The translations under genes and the position numbers were made by a program. Below the pieces are notes generated by a model that saw only the letters and a list, made by a program, of their open reading frames with translations, was not told the origin of the DNA and searched no databases. DNA of 64,000 nt from Chrysophaeum taylorii. Taxonomy: Eukaryota; Sar; Pelagophyceae; Pelagomonadales; Pelagomonadaceae. The stretch lies in assembly GCA_029834535.1 (NCBI GenBank), contig JAQMWT010000464.1:62001-126000 (forward strand). Direction: 5' to 3'. Below, piece after piece: positions 9,181 to 18,108 of this stretch (positions are counted from its first letter, which is position 1; each line of letters opens with the position of its first letter).

Positions 9181-9500
9181 GGCCACTAAGTTCACATATC
9201 TCTAACCCCAGTAAGTCCACCTGGTCCCAGTAAGCTCACCTAGTCCCAATCTCTAACCCCAGTAAGTTCGGCGTAAGCCCACTCGTGCTCACACCCACTC
9301 ACCCCACTCTCCTTCGAGCTCGTCGCTCTCACCTCCGCCAATCTATGCTGCTTCAATCCGTACACGCCGCTAGCCTTTGCGTTCACTCTAAAAACCCCAG
9401 TAAGTTCACTTGGTCTCAGTAAATTCACATGGTCACTAAGTTCACCTAGTCCCAATCTCAAACCCCAGTAAGTTCACCTGGTCCCAGTAAGTTCACCTAC
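9181..9500. repeat. Degenerate tandem array of a CAGTAAGTTCACCTGGTC-type unit
   Basis: Many imperfect copies of a unit near CCCAGTAAGTTCACCTGGTC, alternating with TCTAACCCCAGTAAG variants, interrupted by a unique stretch at about 9275-9385. It borders the Helitron-type copy C on its low-coordinate side and might be its subterminal region. I could not define a Helitron 3' end (CTRR plus hairpin) here. Confidence 0.65.
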
Positions 9501-10435
9501 AGTGCGCGTGTAGACGCCGGGAGGGGGCTTATCGGTATTGCGCAGCACGTGTGGGGTAGGGTGGAGTCGTCGACCCAGAAGAGGATATCCTCGGGGTTGC
9601 CGATCGACAGAGAGCCACGTAGAGCTGGACGTGACAGAAGACGGGCTTGTGGGCAAGAGGACACCGACCTCGCGGGGCGTCTGGCCCTGGCTCTTGTTGA
9701 TCGTTTGGCGTCGGCGGGCCTTAAGGGATACATACAGGTTGGAGGAGCCTCGGTGACAACGACACGATCGATCACGTGTCTGGTACCGTTGCAGTGGCCG
9801 TGCGACGGGTCGAGGTTGCGAAGACTTTAAGCTCGCGCTCAAAGTCAGCATGCCGTTCGTTGTCAGGGAGTCGAAAACTCGACTGTAAAGAGCGAGGCGT
9901 CGTCTTCCGACCCAACCTAGTCTGCCGAAAAGAACTCCGACGCCTCGTCTCCGGGAAAAAAGGCCGCGGTCATGCGCGCGTTGTCAGCATCGACAACATC
10001 GTTTCGACGGGGCGTGAGAATGGCGCGCTGGCTAAAAGAGCCGCCGCGGGTCGTGGAAATAGTCAGCGAGGTCGCTTTAAACGGCTTGGAGGATCAATGC
10101 CTGGCTCGCGGGCCTACCTGACACTTACCCTAAATCGGGGGATGAACAACCCTCATGCTCCCCACACCCACCCCCCTCTTAGCAGTCGACATTTAAAGAC
10201 AAACAAACAAAACGACCTACGGGCGGGGCCCGTCCTCTCTTCGCCTGCCCCACGACTCGGCGATGACCCCGACTAGGTCCCGCGTACTTATCCCCGGCCG
10301 TCAGGCACATCCCTCCTACCCCACAAACCCACCCACATCCTTCATGCTCCCCACACACACCCCCCTCTTAGCAGTCGACATTTAAAGATAAACAAACAAA
10401 CAGACAGACAAACGTCTGTCGATTAGTAGTAAGGA
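9501..10435 (-). mobile_element. Helitron-type remnant, copy C
   Basis: The same family as copies A and B. The minus strand encodes RRRQTINKSQGQTPREVGV at about 9720-9660 and the upstream helicase stretch at about 10040-9960, in different frames. Unlike B, it has about 325 bp between the helicase stretch and the 5' end, containing two copies of a roughly 65-bp block (10154-10215 and 10340-10405: CATGCTCCCCACAC, CTCTTAGCAGTCGACATTTAAA). The minus-strand 5' end at 10435 is TCCTTACTACTAATCGACAG, preceded by A, matching copy B. This end lies five bases beyond the stop codon of the MFS gene. Not functional as it stands. Confidence 0.6.
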
Positions 10436-10439
10436 TTAA

Positions 10440-11792
10440 TTAACACACTGCCGACATTTTGGTAGTTGGTGTCGGGACCTCCTCCTCGGCAGTTGCCAGG
10501 CGGGCTACTAGCGGCGCCGCTTCTTGGGAGGGCGTATCGGGCCACCGTTCAACGAGGGATGTGGCGGCGGTATCAACGTCGAGGTGCCCCGCCGCGAGCG
10601 CTGCTACGCTGGCGAGGCCCGCGAGCAGCGGCAACCTCCACCTGTTTGAGGATGTGTCGTAGTCCAGGAAGGAGGCGGCGAAGCCACCAAAGCGCGCCAA
10701 GGAGTAGGCCACGCCCGTCGTAGAGGCCCGGACGTCGGTTGGCGCGAGTTCGGGCGTGAGGATCCACGCGACGCCACCGGCCCCGAAGAGCGCGCCGCGA
10801 GCCGCGTAGGCCAAGGCGCCACGCGCGAGGGTGTTGGCGCGCGGCCCCGTCACCAATTCCATCGCGAGGAGCGCCAACGCACCGCACGTTGCGAGCGCGG
10901 CGGCCGTCGCCCGGCGAGATTTGTCGACTACCCGCGCCCCGAGGTACGTGAAGAGGAGCTCGGAGGTCGGGGCGACCGTAAGAAAGAGCAAGTCGTGCTT
11001 GTATATGACGCCGACGAGTCCGACGATACCGTAGTAGGCCACGCCAAAGGCCCCCCAGAAAAGCCAAATCAGCAAGCTCCGCGACGAGCAGAAGAAGGCG
11101 CATCGCGAGGTCGCGGTCGTCGTCGGCATCGAGATCCAAGGGGGCGCGGCGGCGTCGGGATGGCGCATCCAGATCTTGGCCAAGACGGCCGCGGCCTCGT
11201 CGTGCCTGCCGCGCGAGGCGAGCCACCGCGGGGACTCCTCGAGCGAGCACGCCGCGCTCGCCGCGACGAGAGATGAGGGTACGGCCGCCAGAGCTGCGAC
11301 GAGGCGCCAGTTGTCGTCGTCGAGGAGCCACGCGCAGCCCCCGACGTAGATAGCGCCGAGCGCGGCGACGTAGTGGACCCTGATCAAGTAGCTGCCGCGG
11401 GGTGGAGGCGCGAACTCGACGAGGAGGCCCATCGCGATTTCGCTTCCGCCGACGCCGAGGCCGACGAGGGCGCGGCACGCGACGAGCCAACGCGGAGTCG
11501 GGCTCAGCGCGGTGAGAATTCCAAAAACCGCGACGATTGCTTGGGAGGCCATAAAGGTCGGTTTTCTTCCCCAGGCGTCGGCGAGGGTGCCCCACACGGG
11601 CGCGCCGACGACCTGGCCGGCGAAGGAGGTTGCCGCGAGCGTGGCGAGGGTCAGGGGTGACAATTGCCACCTCGCGGCTACCTGGGGGAGGATCGTCAAG
11701 GCAATCATCGATGAGGCTACGTCGCCGGCGAAGGCCATCCCTGCGACGACGAGCAGCCACCATTCGAAGAAGACATACTGGAGCTCCTTCAT
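10440..11792 (-). CDS. Major facilitator superfamily transporter (SVOP/sugar-porter-like)
   Basis: 450 residues from the ATG at 11792. About twelve hydrophobic segments are visible, with the MFS signature loop GTLADAWGRKPTF between helices 2 and 3 and RWLVACRALVGLGVGGSE at helix 4. After helix 6 comes SLEESPRWLASRGRHDEA, the PESPRWL-type motif of the sugar-porter/SV2-SVOP branch. The transported solute cannot be told; organic ions or sugars are typical. The tail is hydrophilic and cytosolic. The gene is divergent from the ABC1 kinase with 120 bp between start codons. Its stop codon sits five bases from the Helitron-type terminus, so its 3' UTR must lie in or have been replaced by transposon sequence. 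Confidence 0.87.
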   Translation of the reverse strand: MKELQYVFFEWWLLVVAGMAFAGDVASSMIALTILPQVAARWQLSPLTLATLAATSFAGQVVGAPVWGTLADAWGRKPTFMASQAIVAVFGILTALSPTPRWLVACRALVGLGVGGSEIAMGLLVEFAPPPRGSYLIRVHYVAALGAIYVGGCAWLLDDDNWRLVAALAAVPSSLVAASAACSLEESPRWLASRGRHDEAAAVLAKIWMRHPDAAAPPWISMPTTTATSRCAFFCSSRSLLIWLFWGAFGVAYYGIVGLVGVIYKHDLLFLTVAPTSELLFTYLGARVVDKSRRATAAALATCGALALLAMELVTGPRANTLARGALAYAARGALFGAGGVAWILTPELAPTDVRASTTGVAYSLARFGGFAASFLDYDTSSNRWRLPLLAGLASVAALAAGHLDVDTAATSLVERWPDTPSQEAAPLVARLATAEEEVPTPTTKMSAVC

Positions 11793-11912
11793 CAACGAGG
11801 CTTATTTTTTGACATCCTCCTGCCGCATCGTCGTCGTCGTCACTCAAAATGCTAATAAATCCTACACCCTTACCCTTCTCCTGCCGCCTGACGTGGTGGT
11901 ACAAGCAAGCAA

Positions 11913-14165
11913 ATGATGTGGTGGTTCGTCGTCGTCGTCGCCGCGTATTCCACAACAACAACAACAACAACAACAACCCATGCCTTTGTCGCGACCGGCG
12001 GCGGGGTCTGCCGCAGCGCAGGACGAGGCCTCCGGTCCCAGCTGCAGGATGAACTGCGGGAGATGCGGTCGAGGGCCGAGGAGAACGAGGAGACCGCGCT
12101 GATGATGCGGGCGCTGCGGGGCCAGAACATGAACGACGACGACCGGCAGGTCGAGGGTGTCTCGATGCGCATCGTGGAGATGCGGAAGGGCGAGGCCGAG
12201 CTTCCGGTGAGCTACGAGCCCGAGAAGCTCGCCGAGTACTTCCGGGCGAGACCCGGGGCGGTGGCGTCGAGGATTGGGCAAATCGCGACGACGTCGGCGG
12301 GGTTGGTGTCGCGGTTGGCTCTCGACGCCCTCCTCGGGCGGCTCGAAGAAAGAGAAGTGGAACGAGCCGCCGAGCTGCGGAGGACGATCGTGTCGCTCGG
12401 ACCGTTCTTTATCAAACTCGGCCAGGCGCTCTCGATTCGGCCCGACATCTTGTCGCCGCGGAGCATGGTCGAACTCCAGCAATTGTGCGACAAAGTTCCG
12501 TCCTTTGATTCGGAGCTGGCGTTCGCCACGATCCGCGACGAACTCGGCGCGTCGTCGTCGTCGCTCGAGGAGATTTTCCGGGATATAACGCCCGAGCCCG
12601 TCGCGGCCGCGTCGCTGGGTCAGGTGTACAAGGCGACGCTCCGCGATTCCGACGACGTCGTGGCCGTCAAGGTCCAGCGGCCGTTCGTGCTGGAGACCGT
12701 GAGTCTGGATCTGTATCTCGCGCGCGAACTCGGAAAATTGTGGCGAAAATTCGCGCCCGAGGATTTCGGCGAGAGGCTCGACATCGTTGCCCTCCTCGAC
12801 GAGTTCGCGTCGCGGTTCTACGACGAGCTCGACTACAACATCGAGTGTGCTAATGGGGAGCGGGTGGCGCGGGACATGCGTAAGTTGCCGCGCGTCGTTA
12901 TCCCGAAGAATTATCCGAGGCTGACGACGAGGCGCGTCCACGTCGCCGAGTGGGTCGAAGGCGAGAAGCTCAGCCAGTCCAAGGCCGACGACGTCCAGGA
13001 CCTCGTCAACCTCGGGGTCGTCACCTATCTCACGCAGCTTCTGGACACGGGGTTCTTTCATGCCGACCCTCACCCGGGTAACATGCTGCGCGCCCCCGAC
13101 GGAAGGCTCGTGATTTTGGATTTTGGTTTGATGACGGAAATTACTCCGTCCCAGAAGTACGGGATGATCGAAGCCATCTCCCACCTCATCCACCGCGACT
13201 ACGACCGGATTGGCCAGGATTTCAAGGAGCTCGACTTTATCCCCCCCGACGCGGACGTCGAGCCGATCGTGCCCGCGCTTTCGCGCGTCTTCGACGCCGC
13301 CTTGTCGGGAGGAGGTGCCAAGGCCGTCAACTTCAACGACCTCGCGGCGGACCTGGCCGACATAACCTTCAACTTTCCGTTTCGGATCCCCCCATACTTT
13401 GCGCTCATCATTCGGGCGATCGGCGTCCTCGAGGGCATCGCCCTCGTCGGCAACCCCGACTTCGCGATCGTCGACGAGGCCTGGCCCTACATCTCCCGGC
13501 GCCTCCTGACCGACCCATCGCCGCGCATGCGAGCCGCGCTCAAATACATGGTCTACGGTCGGTCGCGCCGCTTCGACGTCGACCGCATGATCGACATGCT
13601 CCTCGCCTTGGAGAAATTTGTCGCCGTAAAGGCCGTCGCGACCGACGCGCTCGCGTCTTCTCCGAATGCTGCGATTGTCGTGGCGCGCCCCGCGGACCAG
13701 ACCGAGGCTTCGAGGGAGGCCCTCCGCTTCTTCTTTGCCAAGGACGGCGCCCTCTTCCGGGATTTTTTGACGGACGAAATCGTCGCCTCGCTCGACGCCG
13801 CGACGCGCGCTGTTTCCGAGGCGCGTCGTCGTCGTCGTCGTCGTCCCGCGGCACGAGGCCCCGTCGACGCCGCCCTCGCCAAGCTCGCACCGCCCCTCGA
13901 CGACGACGACCTCAAGAGCCTCGCCAACGCCAGAGCTCTCCTCGCCTTCCTTCTCGACGCGCGCAGCGCCAACGCCAACCCCGACGCGCTCGCCGCGTCT
14001 ACGCCCCTCGCGGCGCGGGCCCTTCTCCCGCTCCTCGTCGAACACGCCGACGACCTCAGGCTCTTCGCAACCCAGGTCGCTGCGAGGCTCGCCGAAAAGC
14101 AAGTTGGCCGCACCTTTGACGTCATCGGCGACCTGCTCCTCGCCCCAGCCCCTCGACGAGCGTGA
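11913..14165 (+). CDS. ABC1/ADCK-family atypical kinase, probably plastid-targeted (ABC1K)
   Basis: 750 residues. The N-terminus MMWWFVVVVAAYS is a signal peptide, followed by nine Thr from an ACA repeat and THAF-VATG, which resembles the A-F junction of bipartite plastid presequences in red-lineage secondary algae. UbiB-family signatures follow: KLGQALSIRPD (168-178), AAASLGQVYKA (231-241), the ATP-site Lys in VAVKVQRP (Lys253), an ExD-type DELDYNIECAN (304-314), the catalytic HADPHPGN (383-390) and DFG in ILDFGLM (403-405). Plastid ABC1 kinases act in plastoglobules on prenyl-quinone and tocopherol metabolism; that role here is inferred from targeting. The C-terminal 200 residues are Ala- and Arg-rich and poorly conserved. 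Confidence 0.9.
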   Translation: MMWWFVVVVAAYSTTTTTTTTTHAFVATGGGVCRSAGRGLRSQLQDELREMRSRAEENEETALMMRALRGQNMNDDDRQVEGVSMRIVEMRKGEAELPVSYEPEKLAEYFRARPGAVASRIGQIATTSAGLVSRLALDALLGRLEEREVERAAELRRTIVSLGPFFIKLGQALSIRPDILSPRSMVELQQLCDKVPSFDSELAFATIRDELGASSSSLEEIFRDITPEPVAAASLGQVYKATLRDSDDVVAVKVQRPFVLETVSLDLYLARELGKLWRKFAPEDFGERLDIVALLDEFASRFYDELDYNIECANGERVARDMRKLPRVVIPKNYPRLTTRRVHVAEWVEGEKLSQSKADDVQDLVNLGVVTYLTQLLDTGFFHADPHPGNMLRAPDGRLVILDFGLMTEITPSQKYGMIEAISHLIHRDYDRIGQDFKELDFIPPDADVEPIVPALSRVFDAALSGGGAKAVNFNDLAADLADITFNFPFRIPPYFALIIRAIGVLEGIALVGNPDFAIVDEAWPYISRRLLTDPSPRMRAALKYMVYGRSRRFDVDRMIDMLLALEKFVAVKAVATDALASSPNAAIVVARPADQTEASREALRFFFAKDGALFRDFLTDEIVASLDAATRAVSEARRRRRRRPAARGPVDAALAKLAPPLDDDDLKSLANARALLAFLLDARSANANPDALAASTPLAARALLPLLVEHADDLRLFATQVAARLAEKQVGRTFDVIGDLLLAPAPRRA

Positions 14166-14214
14166 GAAAAAAAGAAGAAGAAGAAGATTCTAGATGATGA
14201 TGATGATGAGGTAG

Positions 14215-15141
14215 TTAGGGAGAGGGAGCCCCCTGTTGGTGTGGCGGGAGGGCTTTGTTCACGGCGTCGTAGCAGTCCTCGAGGATCCGTTCGGGGGTAT
14301 TGTTGGCGACGCGAATCCGCGGGAGGACGGCAATCTCGACGCCGCGAGGTCTCGCGAGCGGCATGAGCGCGAACCGCGGGTGCCAGCGGTAGAGGTCGCG
14401 GATCGCGACGGGGACGACGTCGACGCCGGCATCGATGGCCATCTTGAAGGGGCCGCGCTTGAACGTCTGGAGCCGACCGTCTGCCGACCGCGTGCCTTCG
14501 GCGAACACGACCAATGAATTCCCGTTCTTAAGCGCGTCCACGGCCTTCTTGTACGAGTCGAGTTGCGAGCGGCGGTCGGTGCGCCGGAGCGCGACGTGGC
14601 CAGCCAAGCCCATAGCCCATCCGATGAACGGAATGCGCAAAATTTCGATTTTCGAAACGTACTTTACCGGTCGCGGAAGGAAGCCGCTGAGGGTGAAAAT
14701 GTCGAGGTACGAGGTATGGTTGGGCACGTAGACGACACCCTCGCCGCGCGGGGGAAGCTCCTCCTTGTTCAGGAGCCGCGGCCGGTAGCCGCACGTCAGC
14801 ATCGAGAGACGCGCCCATAACCCAACCACGAAATCCATCGACCGCCGGTGCTTCTTGTCGAACAGCGTCGAAAATATCCCGCACACGATCACGAGCGGGT
14901 ACACCGCGACCAACCAGAACGACATCGCGACGCCGAACAGGACGCCGACACCGTTTAACGACTTGCCGCCGACCGATAGGCTCAGAAAACCAGGTTCGAG
15001 CGGCGCGGGGGTCTCCTCCTCGATGGCCGCCGCGGCGCGCACCGAAGAAGAACTCGTGGCGCTCCGCATGCGCGGTGGGGTCGCCAGAGGTGGCGCGAGA
15101 CGAAACGCCGCAACGCACCCTAGGGGGATGATCGCACGCAT
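14215..15141 (-). CDS. 1-acyl-sn-glycerol-3-phosphate acyltransferase (PlsC family), probably plastidial
   Basis: 308 residues from the ATG at 15141. The start gives MRAIIPLGCVAAFRLAPPLA, a short signal-like segment with an AAF junction followed by a Ser/Arg-rich transit-like region. A longer upstream reading lacks these features. Two or three hydrophobic helices lie between residues about 60 and 115. Catalytic motifs are clear: NHTSYLD at 141-147 (NHX4D), FAEGTRS at 213-219, and PFIGWAMGLAG between them. The enzyme converts lysophosphatidic acid to phosphatidic acid in glycerolipid synthesis. It is convergent with the ABC1 kinase gene, with about 50 bp between stop codons. Confidence 0.9.
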   Translation of the reverse strand: MRAIIPLGCVAAFRLAPPLATPPRMRSATSSSSVRAAAAIEEETPAPLEPGFLSLSVGGKSLNGVGVLFGVAMSFWLVAVYPLVIVCGIFSTLFDKKHRRSMDFVVGLWARLSMLTCGYRPRLLNKEELPPRGEGVVYVPNHTSYLDIFTLSGFLPRPVKYVSKIEILRIPFIGWAMGLAGHVALRRTDRRSQLDSYKKAVDALKNGNSLVVFAEGTRSADGRLQTFKRGPFKMAIDAGVDVVPVAIRDLYRWHPRFALMPLARPRGVEIAVLPRIRVANNTPERILEDCYDAVNKALPPHQQGAPSP

Positions 15142-15518
15142 CTTTTTGTTGTGACTGACGTTTTTCCACAAATACGAGCTCTCCGAGGAATACTTTTGTT
15201 CAACTTCAAACAATAACAAAAATAAATAAGCCGCTGCCGCCGCCGCCTTCTGTGCTGTACAATCAATCAATCAATCTATCTCTCGTGGCTTCTTCTTCAC
15301 AAGGGACCCGAGAACACGAGGGCTTATTGCTTGTGGGCGATGGACTGACTGCTGACTCCCTCTTGATTGTTGATGCGTGAATGACTTATGGGATCATCGA
15401 CCCCCAACGGCTCCAGAACCGTGATCCCGTTCCGATAAAATCCTATACCCTTTGCGTATCTTCCTATATTCCTTTACGGAAGGAAGGAAGGAAGGGAAAC
15501 ACCACCAGAACACGACAC

Positions 15519-16142
15519 ATGGCACCGCCACTGCAGTTCAAGTATCTCGACTTCGGCGCCATCGGCGCTCGCGGCGGCGTCGTGCGGTTTTACATGCTCG
15601 CTCACGGCATCGAGTACGAGGAGACGCTCTACAATCCGGCGAGCGAATGGCCCGCCGTCAAGGCCAAGTTGGTCGAGTCCAGCGAGAACCCCGCCGGCAC
15701 GGCGCCGATCGTCCACGTCGGCGGCGCGACGCTCACGCAGCACGTCGCCATCATGCGCGAGCTCGCCAAGCAGCGGAGCCTGAGCTCGGGCGACTATCCG
15801 AGCGACGCCATAGCCGACCAATACCAGGCCTGGCGGGACGCGTGGGTCGAAGCGGCATTCATGGGCGCCGACAAGGAGAAATTCAAGCAGTTCACCTTGG
15901 ACCAGATCAAGGTTTTCGAGGCCCTCTATGCCAAGTACGGCACGCATGACACGTACCTCACCGTCGGCGTCGACGGCATGCCGCTTTGGGGCGATGCCTG
16001 CCTCTTTGGCCTGCTGCGCGACCTCGTGCTCACTGGTTTCATCACTCTCGATGATCTCACTCCGCGTCTCGCCAAGATGTTCGCCGCATTCAAGGCCATC
16101 CCCCCCGTCGCCGCGTGGATCGCCAAGAAAGAGGCCAAGTAG
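15519..16142 (+). CDS. Glutathione S-transferase-like protein
   Basis: 207 residues from the ATG at 15519. The N-terminal thioredoxin-like half has FKYLDFGAIGARGGVVRFYMLAHGIEYEETLY, the usual beta-alpha-beta start where the region after the first strand carries the glutathione-contacting residues, then GTAPIVHVGGATLTQHVAIMREL, matching the cis-Pro/Gln-Ser position of GSTs but with Thr-Gln in place of Gln-Ser. The helical C-terminal half (FTLDQIKVFEALYAKYG..GDACLFGLLRDLV) fits the all-alpha domain with its conserved Asp. The substrate is unknown. An upstream GGAA repeat separates a longer in-frame reading that I consider 5' UTR. Confidence 0.78.
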   Translation: MAPPLQFKYLDFGAIGARGGVVRFYMLAHGIEYEETLYNPASEWPAVKAKLVESSENPAGTAPIVHVGGATLTQHVAIMRELAKQRSLSSGDYPSDAIADQYQAWRDAWVEAAFMGADKEKFKQFTLDQIKVFEALYAKYGTHDTYLTVGVDGMPLWGDACLFGLLRDLVLTGFITLDDLTPRLAKMFAAFKAIPPVAAWIAKKEAK

Positions 16143-18108
16143 TAGAACCCATCACGGATGCCATTTGTTCTTGCTGCTGACAGACACACCCTGGTCTCTC
16201 GGAGAACGCAGCGGGGTCAGTCCCTGCGCACGTCACTCCCCATGGTAAAGCGCGGCGAGTTTCTTGCTATTTGCCTGTCAAACCGTAGTCGTCAAGCGTA
16301 GTTGCCTGTCTGTCAAACCGTAGTCCTCAAGCGCAGTCGTCACGTAATACCGGGAAAGAGCAAGGCCATCGCCATCTCGCCAGTCGCGCACGTATGATGT
16401 ATCATCAGGCTTTGACTGGTCGGTGGCAAGTAAGGGCGTCGTCGTCGTGAATGGGATGGAGAAAAAGATTTCCTCAACGGCAGGCTATTATATAGTACAA
16501 CACAGCCACGCGAGCAGGAGGACACGATTTGTCTCCACAACAATGTCGACAAACAACCCTACTACCTTTCCTTCGGGAATTTGGGTGACGCGACGGATGT
16601 GCGCGACCACAAGCGTGGTTCCTTCCAATATAGGCACAGTCTCCCAAAATTATGTAGGCGTGTGGTGAGTGCTAGCACAAACGTTCATACCGAAATAGAT
16701 TCCGGTGGCGAAACCACGAGGTGGTGGCGCGCTCGATCGTGTCGGTGTCGGCGCGCTCGATCGTGTCGGTGTCGGCGCTCTCGATCGTGTCGGTGTCGGC
16801 GCGCTCGATTGCATCGTTGTCGAGCGATCCATCGCGATGTTGTCGATTTGCTATAGATCGATCACGTCGTCCTGCATGCCATTCTCCTTCGGAATTGCGC
16901 GAGAGGGGAACGTAGCAGAGGCGAATATATTTATTCTGGCGCAGTCAGGGTGGGCGTGCAAGACGGCAGCGCTTTAGAACAGCACAACGAGATCTCCGGG
17001 TAAGGCAATTTCCTTGTTGTCGCACTCGCCGTGATTTGGCTCGCACGTCGCAGAGTGGCTGAGGGTGTTCGCCTGCTCGGTTTGGAGCGCGCGTGCGTGG
17101 TGGCATCTCGACAAAAGTATTTACCCTTCCGATCGCCGACGACAGGCTTAGTACTACTTTCAGACATTGGTGGTGCCAGTTTGAACAACCACCTGCTTGC
17201 GCTATACGACCAGGGTCCACTTGTCCGGATGCAAACGCCTCCCTCCCGCCCAAAAAGATTGTATATATTTTTTTGCGCGGAGGATCGTCCTCTACTTGGG
17301 CGGTCGATTGGACATCGATGTGCCGTAGTACCGCGCCATGTAAGATGTATAGCGCGTCGCATATCACACCACGAATTATTATGAGGCGCACTCTTGGACG
17401 AACGAGTCGGGGAACGGATCGTCGTGGCGTAGTTTTGCGAGATTGCCCGCTGCGTCTGAGGCACCGGCGCCATTTTCTCTCTCAAGGGAAACAAACAAAC
17501 GGTAGAGCACAAGTCTCGTCTTTCCGATCAACTATCGCCGCGCAGTTTTTGTGCCTTTAACTCCGACACCTGGATGCCGCCAAACTCTCCTCCACCTCAT
17601 TGATGAACGCGCGTTTCTTCTTCGTCGGAGCGTCGTCGCAATTGTTGTTGGGCTCTATCCTAATATCATGAATGTTCGCGACACCTTTTTCTTTTCGCAA
17701 AAAAAAAAATATGGAGGCACGTCCGCATCCTGGAGTGCAATATCCTCGTCTCAAGGGAGGATGGCGGTCGTCCAATCATTATTTTCCCACACAACACCGC
17801 CTATTTGAAGTAATCCACTGTTGGTTAAAAAAAAACTACCCCTCTGGCTGGCTGGGGCTGGCTGTCGAAGAGAGAAGGTGTTGACGACACGACCAAAGAA
17901 GCTCTTCGGGTGGGGTGATTAATTAATTAATTAATTAATTAATGCGCTGGCGAAGAATAAACAACCGTCGTCGGTCTCGGTTTTTCGGTATGTTGGTGGA
18001 TACTAAACGGATCCCATAAACGGGAAGTTCAATGTGTATCCCAATAAGATGGCCGTTTTGTGGTAGTTAGTTGGTTTGACTGACATCATCGAATTTAGCA
18101 AAAGATTT
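16143..18108. other. Long intergenic stretch without a supported gene
   Basis: Contains a four-copy 24-bp repeat (16727-16822), a poly-A tract at 17700 and a TTAA repeat at 17920-17942. Several open stretches on both strands lack coding character or similarity I can name. A decayed gene cannot be excluded. Confidence 0.5.
16727..16822. repeat. 24-bp tandem repeat, four copies
   Basis: The unit is near GCGCTCGATCGTGTCGGTGT plus CGGC; the last copy is the most diverged. The length keeps any reading frame open in register (for example GALDRVGV repeated), which explains the spurious open frames here. Confidence 0.8.

Noticed and set aside
14940-14970. A partial look-alike of the 22-bp motif (CGTTTAACGACTTGCCGCCGA)
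   Set aside because: It lies in the acyltransferase coding sequence (GGKSLNG) and matches only the first half; taken as chance.
16727-16822. Possible CRISPR-like array
   Set aside because: Units are directly abutting without spacers and the genome is eukaryotic.
16705-16977. Plus-strand open frame with GALDRVGV repeats
   Set aside because: Explained by the 24-bp tandem repeat, which stays open in every frame because 24 is a multiple of three.
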